Shown piece by piece: positions 1 through 9,539 of a stretch of 64,000 nucleotides of DNA. Made by a program: the position numbers and the translations under genes. Source of the stretch: Dastarcus helophoroides (lineage: Eukaryota > Arthropoda > Insecta > Coleoptera > Bothrideridae); assembly GCA_028583605.1 (NCBI GenBank), contig CM053326.1, positions 17,750,046 through 17,814,045 on the forward strand, given 5' to 3'. A model generated the notes under the pieces. It searched no databases. It saw only the letters and a program-made list of their open reading frames with translations, and had not been told where the DNA came from. Each line of letters begins with the position of its first letter. Positions within the stretch are counted from its first letter, which is position 1.

Positions 1-370
1 TCTTCCCACCTCTCCCGGTCTCTTCCCATCTCTCCTGGTCTCTTCTCATCTCACCTGGTCTCTTCTCATCTCTCTTGGTCTCTTTTCATCTCTTATCGTC
101 TCTTTCTACCTCTCCTCGTCTCTTCTCATCTTCTCGTTTCTTTTTAGCTCTCTTCCTTTCCTGTTCTTATTTTTTCTTTCTCGTTCCTTCTAGTTTTTTC
201 TTGTCTCTTCTCTGCCCCACTAGTGCCTCCTCTTTCTTTTAAGTTCTTCTCATTCCTTCTGGTCTCTTTTTGTTTATTCGCGTCTTTTTTCGTTCTTTTT
301 CGCCCTTCTCGTTTCTTCTCTCTTCTCTAGAATCTTCCCTTCTTCTCTAGATTCTTCTCTACTTCTTTCG
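1..370. repeat. CT-rich 20-bp minisatellite
   Basis: The first 140 bases fall into consecutive 20-base units built around the phrases TCTTCTCATC and TCTCCTGGTC, each unit differing from the next at a few positions. From about 140 to 370 the same pyrimidine-rich phrasing continues but the register is lost. It starts at the window edge, so its true length is unknown. No coding sequence is apparent. Confidence 0.85.
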
Positions 371-1150
371 ACTCTTCTCTTCTAAAACAAAAAATGATCG
401 AGAGAAAAAATAGGTCCCTCTTATGCATAACATCTATGACAACATACTTCTTTACGTGTTAATAATGAAGCCACAAGAGTTTTAAATTAATCGATAACCA
501 GTGGTAATTCGAGTCGCTGAACTGACCAGCTGTAAAATTGCATTTATGCAAAAAGGTCAGCGAACGTTGCGCTAATCCAATAAACACCTAATTAGGTATG
601 GAGTTTTCAACGGAAAAGGGCGCAACTAATGGACTAATGTGGTTATATATAGAAAGTCTGAAAACAAATATGGGAAACGTAAGACACTGACTGCATAAAT
701 AACCAGACACGAGTAAAGGAAACAAATGCGGCTTTGATGTGCCTCCTTAACTCTACAACTGGTAGAGGGAAGCAAAGTTGTAACGACAACTAATTTGGTT
801 GATTAAACTTTCAAGCAGATATCGAATAACAGTCACCCCTAGCGGAGCAATCAAAGCCAGTAAAGATTAACGTTAAACAAATTTGTTTTTGTGGGTTGAC
901 ACATTTTGAGTTTGAGCTATACGAAGACCATTTTGTGAATTCCAAATAAATAACTAGAACAAAATTATGTCCATATCACTTTTATTCGCTAATTTATGAA
1001 GAGAATTAATAGATATGGTAAATTGTTATCTTAACAGAGAAAAGGAGTGAACGATTTATTAGATTCTGAAGTATTTTCACGTGGTTCTAAATGCAAATCC
1101 ATCTGCTATTACGGAAAACCTGAAACTCGACAAAAGACAAAAAAATTAAA
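371..1150. other. no gene seen
   Basis: AT-rich sequence of ordinary complexity without a convincing ORF, splice-bounded exon or transposon end. If gene 1 starts close by, its missing first exon or promoter could lie here or to the left of the window, but I see no supporting signal. Confidence 0.5.
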
Positions 1151-1154
1151 TGGA

Positions 1155-1248
1155 TACAGGGTGACCATAAATTTCGTGCCTTTATTACAATTCATTCCAT
1201 AATTATACGAAAAAATCGAAATTTTTGTTTCAACTTTGACACCCTGTA
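1155..1248. mobile_element. mariner-like MITE, about 90 bp
   Basis: The interval starts with TACAGGGTG and ends with CACCCTGTA, so the ends form an inverted repeat next to TA dinucleotides, as expected for Tc1/mariner target duplications. There is no coding capacity. A similar partial end (ATCCTGTATAG) lies at about 1352-1362. The family call rests only on the TA target and the CAGGGTG terminus. Confidence 0.55.
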
Positions 1249-1389
1249 TCTCTGGTAATATCAACTTTGGGTATAAGGTAAATGTAGCTTAATCACATTA
1301 TTTTTATTCGAAAAATCCACCATTGCTCTGTGTACTGTTACTTATGGTCCATCCTGTATAGATTGGCTGTAAAAGTATGTTTCTTTTAA

Positions 1390-1860
1390 ATATAGCAAGG
1401 ATGTGGGAAGAGAATGGAGAACCAAAAACAGAAAGGGGGAAAAGAAAAGAGACAGAATAAGTTGAGAAGAGACAAGAAGGTATGAAAAAGGTCGAGAAGA
1501 AATGAGAAGACCCAAGAAGAGGCGACAGGAGATAAAAAGGAATAAGAAGGGTTGAAAAAGTTTTCTTGGGATTTCTTTCCTTTTTTCTGTTTTGTTCTTT
1601 TCCTTCTTCTCTCTTCTTTCTTATCATTCTCCCTCTTATCTCCCTCTCGTCTATCTCCTTCCTTCGGTTCTGTTCTGTTCTTTTCTGTCCTCTTTTCTAC
1701 TATTCTCTTTATTTTTTCCCTTCCCTTCTCTTCTTTTCTCTTCTCTTCTCTTCTCTTTTCTTCTCTTCTTTTTCTTCTCCTCTCTTATCATCCTTTTCTC
1801 TTGTGTCCTATTTTCTCTTATTTTTCGTTATTTCCTATTGAATTGTTTTTCTCTGTCCTT
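1390..1860. repeat. purine tract followed by pyrimidine tract (inverted minisatellite)
   Basis: From about 1390 to 1560 the + strand is almost all purine with phrases such as GAGAAGAGACAAGAAGG. From about 1560 to 1860 it is almost all pyrimidine with TTCTCTTCTC phrases. The purine half is the reverse complement of the minisatellite at 1-370, so the same repeat is present here in inverted orientation. Long reading frames through the tract reflect low complexity and are not genes. Confidence 0.75.
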
Positions 1861-1961
1861 CACCCAAAGTCAATAATGAGAATCAACCTTCAGTGAGATA
1901 GAAAAGAATGGAAAGCATGTAAATAGCAATGTTTACGAATTAGCTATCTGTTCTGTTTCAG

Positions 1962-2156
1962 CTGGCCTACGATACCATCGCAAAATGTGAGCGGAGGAAG
2001 CCGCAGTAGCGCCCTTTTGGGCGTAGGAGATCCCCTGTTACCATCACCGGCTTCTCCTACGGCGGTGATTGCATCACCTGAAACTCTGAGCCATTCTTCA
2101 CCGACCAAATCTCCCAGACCTGCCTCGCATGTACAAATTGCCGCTACTCCAACTAA
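1962..2156 (+). CDS. Otop: otopetrin gene 1, exon with Ser/Pro-rich N-terminus
   Basis: A pyrimidine-rich acceptor (TTCTGTTTCAG) precedes the exon and the donor is GTAAGC. The exon begins in phase 2 and ends in phase 2. It encodes a hydrophilic stretch rich in Ser, Pro and Ala with short SPT and SPR motifs, likely a disordered cytosolic tail. The frame is open only when joined to the next exon, which supports the call although the sequence itself is not conserved-looking. Confidence 0.75.
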
Positions 2157-5100
2157 GTAAGCCGTTGCCTTTTATCATCATCATCATCATCATCATTATT
2201 GTAATAATTAATATTCATACAACTTTAATTCTTAGAATAATCCCGTCTAATGTGCCAGCGTTAACTGTGGCTCCATACGGTTACCAGCAACTGCCAATTA
2301 TGAGGAGATTGTCCAGGGCGGAAAAACAAATCGAATGGAGACAACTGGGAACGTAAGTAATGTATTTAATCAAACGGCGTTATGGCACTTCATCAATCAA
2401 TCTAGGAAATAAATTGGTCGACTTTTAATTGCTGTTCTTAATTTAATCATATTTCATGGCGTTCACTTGGGAATATCAACTCTTGAGTGCACATGTTTAA
2501 CATCTTATTACAGCGCTCTGAGTTTGACACAATAGCTTTACAGCAATATTATAGGGGTAACAAGGCGTCCCAGCTTTATTACTTTTAGGGGAAAACAAAG
2601 ATTAAATTGTTAATTTACCCAACCCTTAATAGGAAGACAAAAAGCATTATTAACACGCACATGCTGTTGCTGCTATATCAGGTACCCCAAATTACGTTAT
2701 TAAAGCGCGGACAAGTTGATCAGCGACATAAAGTTTTCTGTTGTTGCTGTGGATACTTTCGCACTTCGATATCCTTTGACTTATTTCTATTGATTTTCTT
2801 TGCTCGAGCGAGCGGCATCTCCTAGCTAGAGGGAGAAAATTTACTGCCGCCCGTCAAATGTTTTATAACCAGCTATTCCCCTTAATTTTCTGAATCGCGA
2901 TATGCACTTTAGCCTTATAGATATTTTATGTAAATGAGACATCGCCGCCGGGACCATTTCCATTCATCTTTGGAACGCGTTAATCTTCCGCATTGACTTG
3001 TTTCCTCGATAGCAGAAGTTAATAATGTGATCAATTAAGTCCCGCGCAAGCTTGCAGTTCGTTGATTTCTACCTTTATATGCGGAAAATCCTCTACATTG
3101 TCATTTTCACATACATACATCTTCTTGTTATAATGAAGGGATACGTAAACTTGCCGCGACTAAACGGCTGAGCTTAACAATATTTTGGTGTCTCTTTATT
3201 TTCTAGACAGTTTAACTTACATTTGGCTTTTGTTCACTGGCGGCTCGCGTATAGTCACTGTGGAACTGCAGCACTCCCAATTTCGCTTAAAAATTTTTTC
3301 TCAAAATTTTCCGAAGATTTTTCCTTAAACAATTTTTTATAGAAATTTTCTCTGATTTCTCTTTATAGAAATGTCAAGTTTCTTTTACGAAGTTACTGGA
3401 TTTTAAAAACTATTTTAATTTTTTTTTCTAATTTTTGCAAAAATTTTGAGAAAATAATTAAAATATTAAAATAAAATCCAAATCCAACTCCTCTCGCATT
3501 TTAATATTTCTCTAAAAAAATAATAGCGAATATTCGAGCTTTTACCTTAAATCTCAATTTCAAGTTTTTTGTACAAAAATTTTAAGTTTTCTCTAGATAT
3601 TTCGATTTATTTAAGAAAATTTTAATCTTTTCTGCGATGTTTCCATTTTTTCCTAAATATTTTATAAAAAGGATTTTTTTTATAAATTCCTATTTGAAAA
3701 TTTTGTCCTTAAAATTTTTTCTGGAAATTTCAAATTATCCAGATTTTTTTATGTTCCTCAAATTTGCTTTAAAACTGTTAAGTTTTTTTATTAAACTTTG
3801 ACATTTCATAGTTCATTTTATTTTCTAATTGGATTATTTTCGTAAAATTTCAATTTCAACCTTTTTGTAAAGATATTTCAAATTTTTTTCAAAGAAATTT
3901 TGATTTTTTTCCCATGAAATTTGGGTTTTTCTTTAAACATTTTATACAAAGAAATTTGTTTAGAATTTCAACTTTTGCTGAAGATTTTGTCTTTAAAATA
4001 TTATTTCTTATAAAAAATTTTCATTTCTCTAATTTGTTTTAGAAATGTAAAAGTTTTTCACGAAATGTTAATATTTTAAAGTTCCTTTTATTTTGTAATT
4101 TTTATAATAAACTGAAAATTATTAAGTACTAGCTGGCCCTGGCGAACTTCGTAACACCTTAAAATTAATAAATATTGTGTTAACTCATTAGAAAGAACAA
4201 AAGAAAATAAGGATTTTCAATAATTATGCGAATGAAAAAAGACAAAATTTTGGAAAAATATCGACATTTAAAATAAATTGCAGGATTTTTAATTAAAGTT
4301 TCAAAGAAGCTGAAATTTGGAATATTGAAGAAAACTCAAAATAATCAAAAAGTTCGTGATTATCAAAAAGGTTGAAATTTTGAAAAGGTAAAATTTTGGA
4401 AAAAGTCCAAATTTTGAGTAGTTCAAATTTAAAATAAAAGTTGACTTTTTATAAAAGTTGAAGATTTAATTGGAAATGTTGAAAAAAATTATAAATAATA
4501 TTTTGAAAAAAGTTCGGACTTTAAAAAAATCAAGTTTTCAAAAAGAGTAAAAATTTTCAAAAAAAGTCGACCTTTTGAAATGGAATCGAAATTTTTAGAA
4601 AAATTCGAAATTTTACGAATTAGCTAGAAATTTCAAAATGACTTTTTTAAGAAATGTCTCACTTAAAACAAGAAAAATCAAAATTTTCGAATAAAGGATC
4701 GACAGTTTGCAAATAATGTCGAAATTTTGAAAATAATTTAAATTAAAAAAATAGTCCCAATTTTTAAATTTTCCAAAACATTTTTAATTTTGAAAAATAG
4801 CTATAACTTTAAAAAATTCGAACATTTGAAAAAACCGAAAAATTCAACAAAGTGGGAATTAAAAAAAAGTCGACAATTTTAGAAAAGCGCAGATTTAGAA
4901 AAGGGCTAAAATTTTCAAGAAAAAACCGAAATTTTTTAACACTTTGATCTTTCTAAATTTTGAGAAATATACGAAATATACAAAAAATTTAAGGATAAGG
5001 CAAACATTTTCAAAAACTTTCAGATTTTCAAAAGAAGCCAAAATTTGGAAAATGAAGAAATTTTCAAACAAATAGGTCGAAATTTTGTAGTCGAAACTAA

Positions 5101-8100
5101 GAAGAAATATCAAAACTTAAAAAAAGTAGACACATTCAAAAGATCTGAAAATTATTATCGAGGTTTTAAAATAATTCGAAATTTTAAAAAAGTTTAAATT
5201 TTGAATAATTGGGAAATTTTCACTCAAATTATCAATAAAAACCAACATTTTTAAAGCCAGAATATTGAAAACAAGTCAAACATTATCAGATAGATCGAGG
5301 TGTTCAAAAGCCGAAATATTGAGAAGTTAAAAGTTTGAAGAGAGTTTAAATTTTTGGTAGCTAAAATTTTGAACCAAAGCTTAAGATTTTTTAAGAAAGA
5401 TTGAAATTTCAGGTCAACAAAATCGAAATTTTGAAAAAATGTTAAATCGTCAAGACTTAAAAAAATGGAAATTTTAAAAGAATTTCGAAAATTAAAAAGT
5501 AATAAAATCCAAAAATAGTCAAAAATGTGAAAAAAGTCGACATTTTATAAAATATCTCCATTTTAAAAAATCGAAACTTTGCAAAAAAGTCGAAATTTTG
5601 AAAAATGGTTCACATTAAAAAAACAGTCGAAATTATTAAAAATCGAAATTTTCAATCAAAATATTATTTCTCCAAAAAAATAAAAATAATAAAATTTTGA
5701 AATTTTTAAGAAGATCAAAAATTGGAAACGTCAAAAGTCCAGTTTTAAAAAATTTTACGTTTTCAAAAAAAATAAAAAAAAATGTACTTAATTATCAAAA
5801 AAAAGAAATTACAAAAAACAAACCACCGAAAAGTTTAAATATTTTCGAAAATGGAGATATTTTTAAAATAGTATACACAGATTTTCGAAAAAGTCAATAC
5901 TTAAAAATAAAATAAAGTTGAAATTAAAGGAAAAAGTCTAAATTTTGGAATACAATCGAAATTTGAACAAAATCCAGTCTTTCAAAAAACGCGACATTAT
6001 TCAAAAATTTTCATTGTCAAGTTTTCTAAGAAATCTAAAATTTTCGAATAGTTATCATACATTTTGAAAATGTCGAAATTTTTAGTTGAAGTTTTAAAAA
6101 GTTAAAATTTTGAAGAAGTCCCTATTTTGGATTAAACATAAAACGCTAAACATTGTCGCAGCACCCCCATTAGTTTTGGCTACAAGCTGCCACTGCTTTT
6201 GTTTCACAAAAAAGTATATTATATTCATTATATTAAATCTCGAAATTTTGAGAATTTTTTTTAAATACAAATTTCGAGTTTTGAAGGTTTGACTTCTTTT
6301 ACTTTCCCAAATATATATTTTCTTTTCACAATTTCGACCTTTACCTTGAAATTTCGATTTCATGATTCCTGCAGATGTAGTAAAGTTTGATTTTATAGTT
6401 TAGTTCACCCTCGTACAAACATGATTTTAGTCGGTGAAACTTTAGAATTAAATTAGGTGTATAGTATAGTGATTTTAAGTATGATAAGCGACGATCTCCG
6501 TGCAACGTAAATCGTTCTGGGTAAAATTGCGCGTAAATATCCCGTTTCCGTCTATCTGATTTTAAATAACATTTCCTGTTGCAGAGATGCTTTAGCCACA
6601 ACTCTGTCAGCCCTGTACGGTAAACTCTTGGTTGTGATGGGAACGGCCTTCCCCATGGCGGAAGTAATTTCCACATACGTCCCTCCATCCTTTTACGAAG
6701 CCTATTACCTCTATCTCTACATCGGCAGCATGTTCTTTCTCTTCTACATGTACCTGGTGCTCCTTAGGGATCAACGAAAAAGAAAGAGGGAAATTGCCGA
6801 TATGTACAGTAAGAGATTTGTTTCAGAATAATTTTATTTTTTAGTTACATTCAAATGAGAGAGTTTTTCAAAGATCTTTGTCTGTTAACCCATTCATGAC
6901 CAAAGTTAAACTGATGCTAAAGCGCAATGCTGGTTGTGAATGGGTTAACATGAGCTCAGTTTGGTCAATCATAATTTCTTTCTTGTTCATCAAATCAACG
7001 AATTTCAGAGTCGTCAAAAAGGAAGTCCGATAGTATATCGGATGAAGAATCCGATAACGATACCAGCGCGGAAAGCAGCGCCTCAACAGTAAGCGGATTT
7101 AGACCTAGAAGATCGTCACTTCACCTGATAACGAAGCAGAACCATTATGGTAGTTTTTATTTAAGAATGGGAGCCGTAGGTAATATGGTTCAGTCGAGCA
7201 TAAAACAAATAAAATGATTATTTTCTCCCCAGCTTTCGGCATAGGAAGTATGATATACTCAGGTCTGGAATTCGGGCAGTATTTCGAACTGGAGACCAAT
7301 ACGAAGTGCCACAACGTGCTTTTGGCCCTAACTCCGGCCACCAGAATGGCTTTTATATTCATACAGATGTATTTTATTTTCTTAAATAACGAGGTAAGTA
7401 GCTTTTTGGGGAACTTGGTTGCTAAAAATAAAACATAAAGTAAAGCAAAACTCAAGATTTACTTCTCGAAAATTCAGGAGAAAGGTAGACGTTTTGAGAT
7501 TAAGGTCGAATTTAGGGAACAAATTTTTAGAAAAGGTAGAGTTTGGAAGAAACAGTGAAAACTGAAAATATGCAAAACTCAACAAATTTAAAGTAAACGC
7601 ACAATTTGTAAAAAAAACAGAAATTGTAAAAAACACATTCTCGAAATTTCGAGAAAAAATAATATTTCGGAATAAAGAAGACATTTTTTTTTTAAATATA
7701 GCAAGAATTAAAAGTGCCAACTCGAAATTTTGAGAAACTGAATCTTTCTTAAAATTTGGTTTTTTAAGATTTCGAGTTGGCACTGGTTTTTGATTTAATT
7801 TATTTCCAAAAATTTCAACTTTAATCTGAAAATGTTAATTTATTTTCCCGAAATTTGAAAAAAAGCAAGAGTCAAAATTTGTAAGAGAAACAGAAAACAG
7901 AGAAAAATAAAAAAAGACTTGAAAATTACGAAATTTTCTTTACATTTTTAGCAAAAATCGACAATTAAAGAAGCCACTATTTGAAAACAAGAGTTAAATT
8001 TAAAAATTCAAAGCGTAAATATCGGGTTTTTTGTCGAAATTTTCTCATTTTGTTTTTTTTCAAAATTATGAATTCAAGTTGAATTTTTATTGTTTTTGAG

Positions 8101-9539
8101 CATTACTGCCAATAGTCGACATGCTTACGCTTGGCAGCAAACGGTAACCCTGAAAAAGCTCAGAGAACTTAAGACTCTAACGCATAGACGGATAGGCTGG
8201 GGTAATTTTTTAATCCAGATATTGGGAACCATAGATCGGTGTCGATCTTACTAAATTTAGATATTCTGGTAAACCAAACCCACATTCAATAAATGTACCA
8301 CTGGGTTACGTCGTAATTGAAAAAAAAAACTTGCGTTAAGTAATATTTACAAAGAAAATTTTTTTCTTCCAGCAAATGCGAGTTAACAAGCACAAGGTGG
8401 CCGCTAGATTTGGCCTCATGCACATGATAGGCACCAATTTATCAGTTTGGCTGAACGTCCTCATCCAAGAAACCAAACACGAAATCCTCACCTTCTACAA
8501 TCCGGAGAACAACTCCCTGCGTATCTCCCACCGTATCCCATATAAAGGCAGCGTTGTTTTGGGACTCCCAGAGGTACCAACCGAGCACCCGGCTGAAGCT
8601 CACGGCCACCACATCGTTACTAGAGGCCTAAAAGGTCCCCATCATCTCTACGAGTGTCGAAGAACCAACATCATCGGCTCCTTGGTGCAAGATGCCTCGC
8701 CGTTCCTCTTCCCTTGCACCATCGAGTATAGTCTGATTTGCGCCGCCATACTCTATGTGATGTGGCGGAATATTTCGAAGTTACCCGCCGGCGGTGCGGC
8801 TGCGAGGGCTAAGGCAGATCTCAACAACTACAAGAGAAGCCCCCACCATTACTCGGTGGATTGCGCCAGAGCCCACAAAGGCTTATTCGTCGGTATCCTA
8901 CTCTTGGTGCTAACCATCATCTCTTTGATTTTGTTCTTCGTATTGATCGCGCGCTCGGACTTCGTGGGCTTGGCCGTCATAGAAGTGAATATTTGCGAGC
9001 TGACTTTATACGGTTTGACTACTTTGGCGTCCGTCATCGGTATGTGGCAAGTACGCCAACTGAAATATGATGGGAGCAAAAATCTCCAACTGGACAACAT
9101 ACTACTGATTGGTGCCCAGACTGGGATGTTTATTTACAGTACTTTTACGATCATCGGGGGGCAATTTACGATACAGCATAATACGGTTTTGGTGCTGGTG
9201 ACGGCGTTAGCGTCGCTTTTGCAGACTTCCTGTCAAACTATATTCATATTGGACGCCTCGAGGAGATCGTGCGCGACGGCTGAGCAAATTCGGAAGAAGC
9301 CAGGGAGGGAAATCGTGACATTTTTACTTGTTACTAATTTAGCCATGTGGGCTATCAATACTTTGGAGAAATCGCGCGCCGAATCTCATCCGATTCAACT
9401 GCATTTCTATGGGTTATGGGCTTGGACTATTATAACTCACGTATCTATGCCGTTAGCTATTTTTTATAGGTTTCATTCGACGGTGTGTTTATGCGAAATT
9501 TGGAAGAGAGCCTACAAAATGAAGCCCACGTACATGTAA
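1962..9539 (+). CDS. Otop: otopetrin proton channel, gene 1 (six exons, 5' end missing)
   Basis: Exons 1962-2156, 2236-2352, 6585-6808, 7009-7179, 7233-7393 and 8373-9539 join in one open frame of 677 residues ending in TAA; every intron is GT-AG and all phases fit. Otopetrins are multi-pass proton-selective channels of the plasma membrane, used in acid sensing and otolith formation in animals. Visible hallmarks are the TM1 block with LYGKLLVVMGTAFPMAEVIS, the TM3 block GSFYLRMGAVAFGIGSM, and the C-terminal RFHSTVCLCEIWKRAYK. About twelve hydrophobic segments can be counted, as expected for the family. Residues 1-104 are a Ser/Pro-rich hydrophilic N-terminus. No start codon is found; the first exon here begins with a split codon, so at least one more exon lies upstream. 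Which insect otopetrin it is orthologous to was not tested. Confidence 0.93.
2236..2352 (+). CDS. Otop: otopetrin gene 1, exon before TM1
   Basis: The acceptor is AATTCTTAG and the donor GTAAGT. It enters and leaves in phase 2 and encodes a short hydrophilic piece that ends with a charged segment (RRLSRAEKQIEWRQLG) just ahead of the first membrane span. The preceding 79 bp intron holds an (ATC)n microsatellite at 2174-2198. Confidence 0.8.
2353..6584. repeat. intron of gene 1, largely degenerate TCGAAATTT repeat
   Basis: About 3270-4100 is T-rich on the + strand, and about 4140-6110 is A-rich, with phrases such as AGTCGAAATTTTGAAAAA recurring at roughly 16-20 base spacing in many mutated forms. 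2400-3270 has ordinary complexity with no exon seen. A GGCGAACTTCGTA phrase at about 4141-4153 looks like a dispersed repeat end of unknown family. Reading frames here are by-products of the repeat. Confidence 0.75.
6585..6808 (+). CDS. Otop: otopetrin gene 1, exon with TM1 and TM2
   Basis: The acceptor is TTCCTGTTGCAG and the donor GTAAGA; phase 2 in, phase 1 out. It encodes TM1 (starting ALATTLSALYGKLLVVMG) and TM2 (YLYLYIGSMFFLFYMYLVLL), followed by a basic cytosolic turn (RDQRKRKRE). The left boundary and its phase are the same as in the matching exon of gene 2 at 59,843. Confidence 0.93.
6885..6948. mobile_element. tiny piggyBac-type MITE, 64 bp
   Basis: TTAA at 6885-6888 and 6945-6948 flank inverted ends CCCATTCATGACCA and TGGTTGTGAATGGG. 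A TTAA target duplication is the piggyBac signature. It lies in the 200 bp intron between the TM2 exon and the linker exon of gene 1 and disturbs no splice site. Confidence 0.6.
7009..7179 (+). CDS. Otop: otopetrin gene 1, TM2-TM3 linker and start of TM3
   Basis: Acceptor AATTTCAG, donor GTAATA; phase 1 in, phase 1 out. It encodes an acidic and Ser-rich cytosolic linker (DSISDEESDNDTSAESSAS) followed by a basic patch and the conserved otopetrin motif GSFYLRMGAV that opens TM3. The right boundary falls at the same residue and phase as that of the gene 2 exon ending at 63,948. Confidence 0.9.
7233..7393 (+). CDS. Otop: otopetrin gene 1, TM3-TM4 exon
   Basis: Acceptor TTTTCTCCCCAG, donor GTAAGT; phase 1 in, phase 0 out. 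It encodes the rest of TM3 (AFGIGSMIYSGLEFG), the luminal or extracellular turn with QYFELETNTKCHN, and TM4 (TRMAFIFIQMYFIFLNN). The intron ahead of it is only 53 bp. Confidence 0.92.
7394..8372. repeat. intron of gene 1 with repeat and a Penelope-type fragment
   Basis: 7440-8090 is degenerate TCGAAATTT repeat. At about 8100-8230 lies an ordinary-complexity segment that matches 25,290-25,420: both contain CTGAAAAAGCT, then a CTCTAA-CATAG stretch and a GATA-GCTG stretch. The related copy at 48,960-49,230 carries a hammerhead-like core, so I read this as a solo fragment of the same retroelement family. Confidence 0.5.
8373..9539 (+). CDS. Otop: otopetrin gene 1, terminal exon with TM5-TM12
   Basis: A T-rich acceptor (TTTTTTTCTTCCAG) leads into CAAATG; the exon is in phase 0 and ends with TAA. 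One uninterrupted exon codes for 388 residues and roughly eight hydrophobic segments, including FGLMHMIGTNLSVWLNVLI, GLFVGILLLVLTIISLILFF, and EIVTFLLVTNLAMWAI, ending in the family signature RFHSTVCLCEIWKRAYK. A His-rich loop (HPAEAHGHHIVTRG) lies between the first two spans. Its base composition is clearly richer in GC than the flanking DNA. No disruption is seen. Confidence 0.95.
   Translation, partial: QMRVNKHKVAARFGLMHMIGTNLSVWLNVLIQETKHEILTFYNPENNSLRISHRIPYKGSVVLGLPEVPTEHPAEAHGHHIVTRGLKGPHHLYECRRTNIIGSLVQDASPFLFPCTIEYSLICAAILYVMWRNISKLPAGGAAARAKADLNNYKRSPHHYSVDCARAHKGLFVGILLLVLTIISLILFFVLIARSDFVGLAVIEVNICELTLYGLTTLASVIGMWQVRQLKYDGSKNLQLDNILLIGAQTGMFIYSTFTIIGGQFTIQHNTVLVLVTALASLLQTSCQTIFILDASRRSCATAEQIRKKPGREIVTFLLVTNLAMWAINTLEKSRAESHPIQLHFYGLWAWTIITHVSMPLAIFYRFHSTVCLCEIWKRAYKMKPTYM

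Noticed and set aside
1552..1896. Overlapping Phe/Leu/Ser-rich reading frames on the + strand
   Set aside because: They are three frames of the same pyrimidine minisatellite, with no start context or splice sites.
6150..6196. hAT-like end CAGTGGCAGCTTG on the - strand in a gene 1 intron
   Set aside because: No partner end and no target duplication found; too short to call.
8849..9100. Frames on the - strand and in +2 inside the terminal exon of gene 1
   Set aside because: Shadows of the otopetrin frame, which is open for 388 residues and matches the family.
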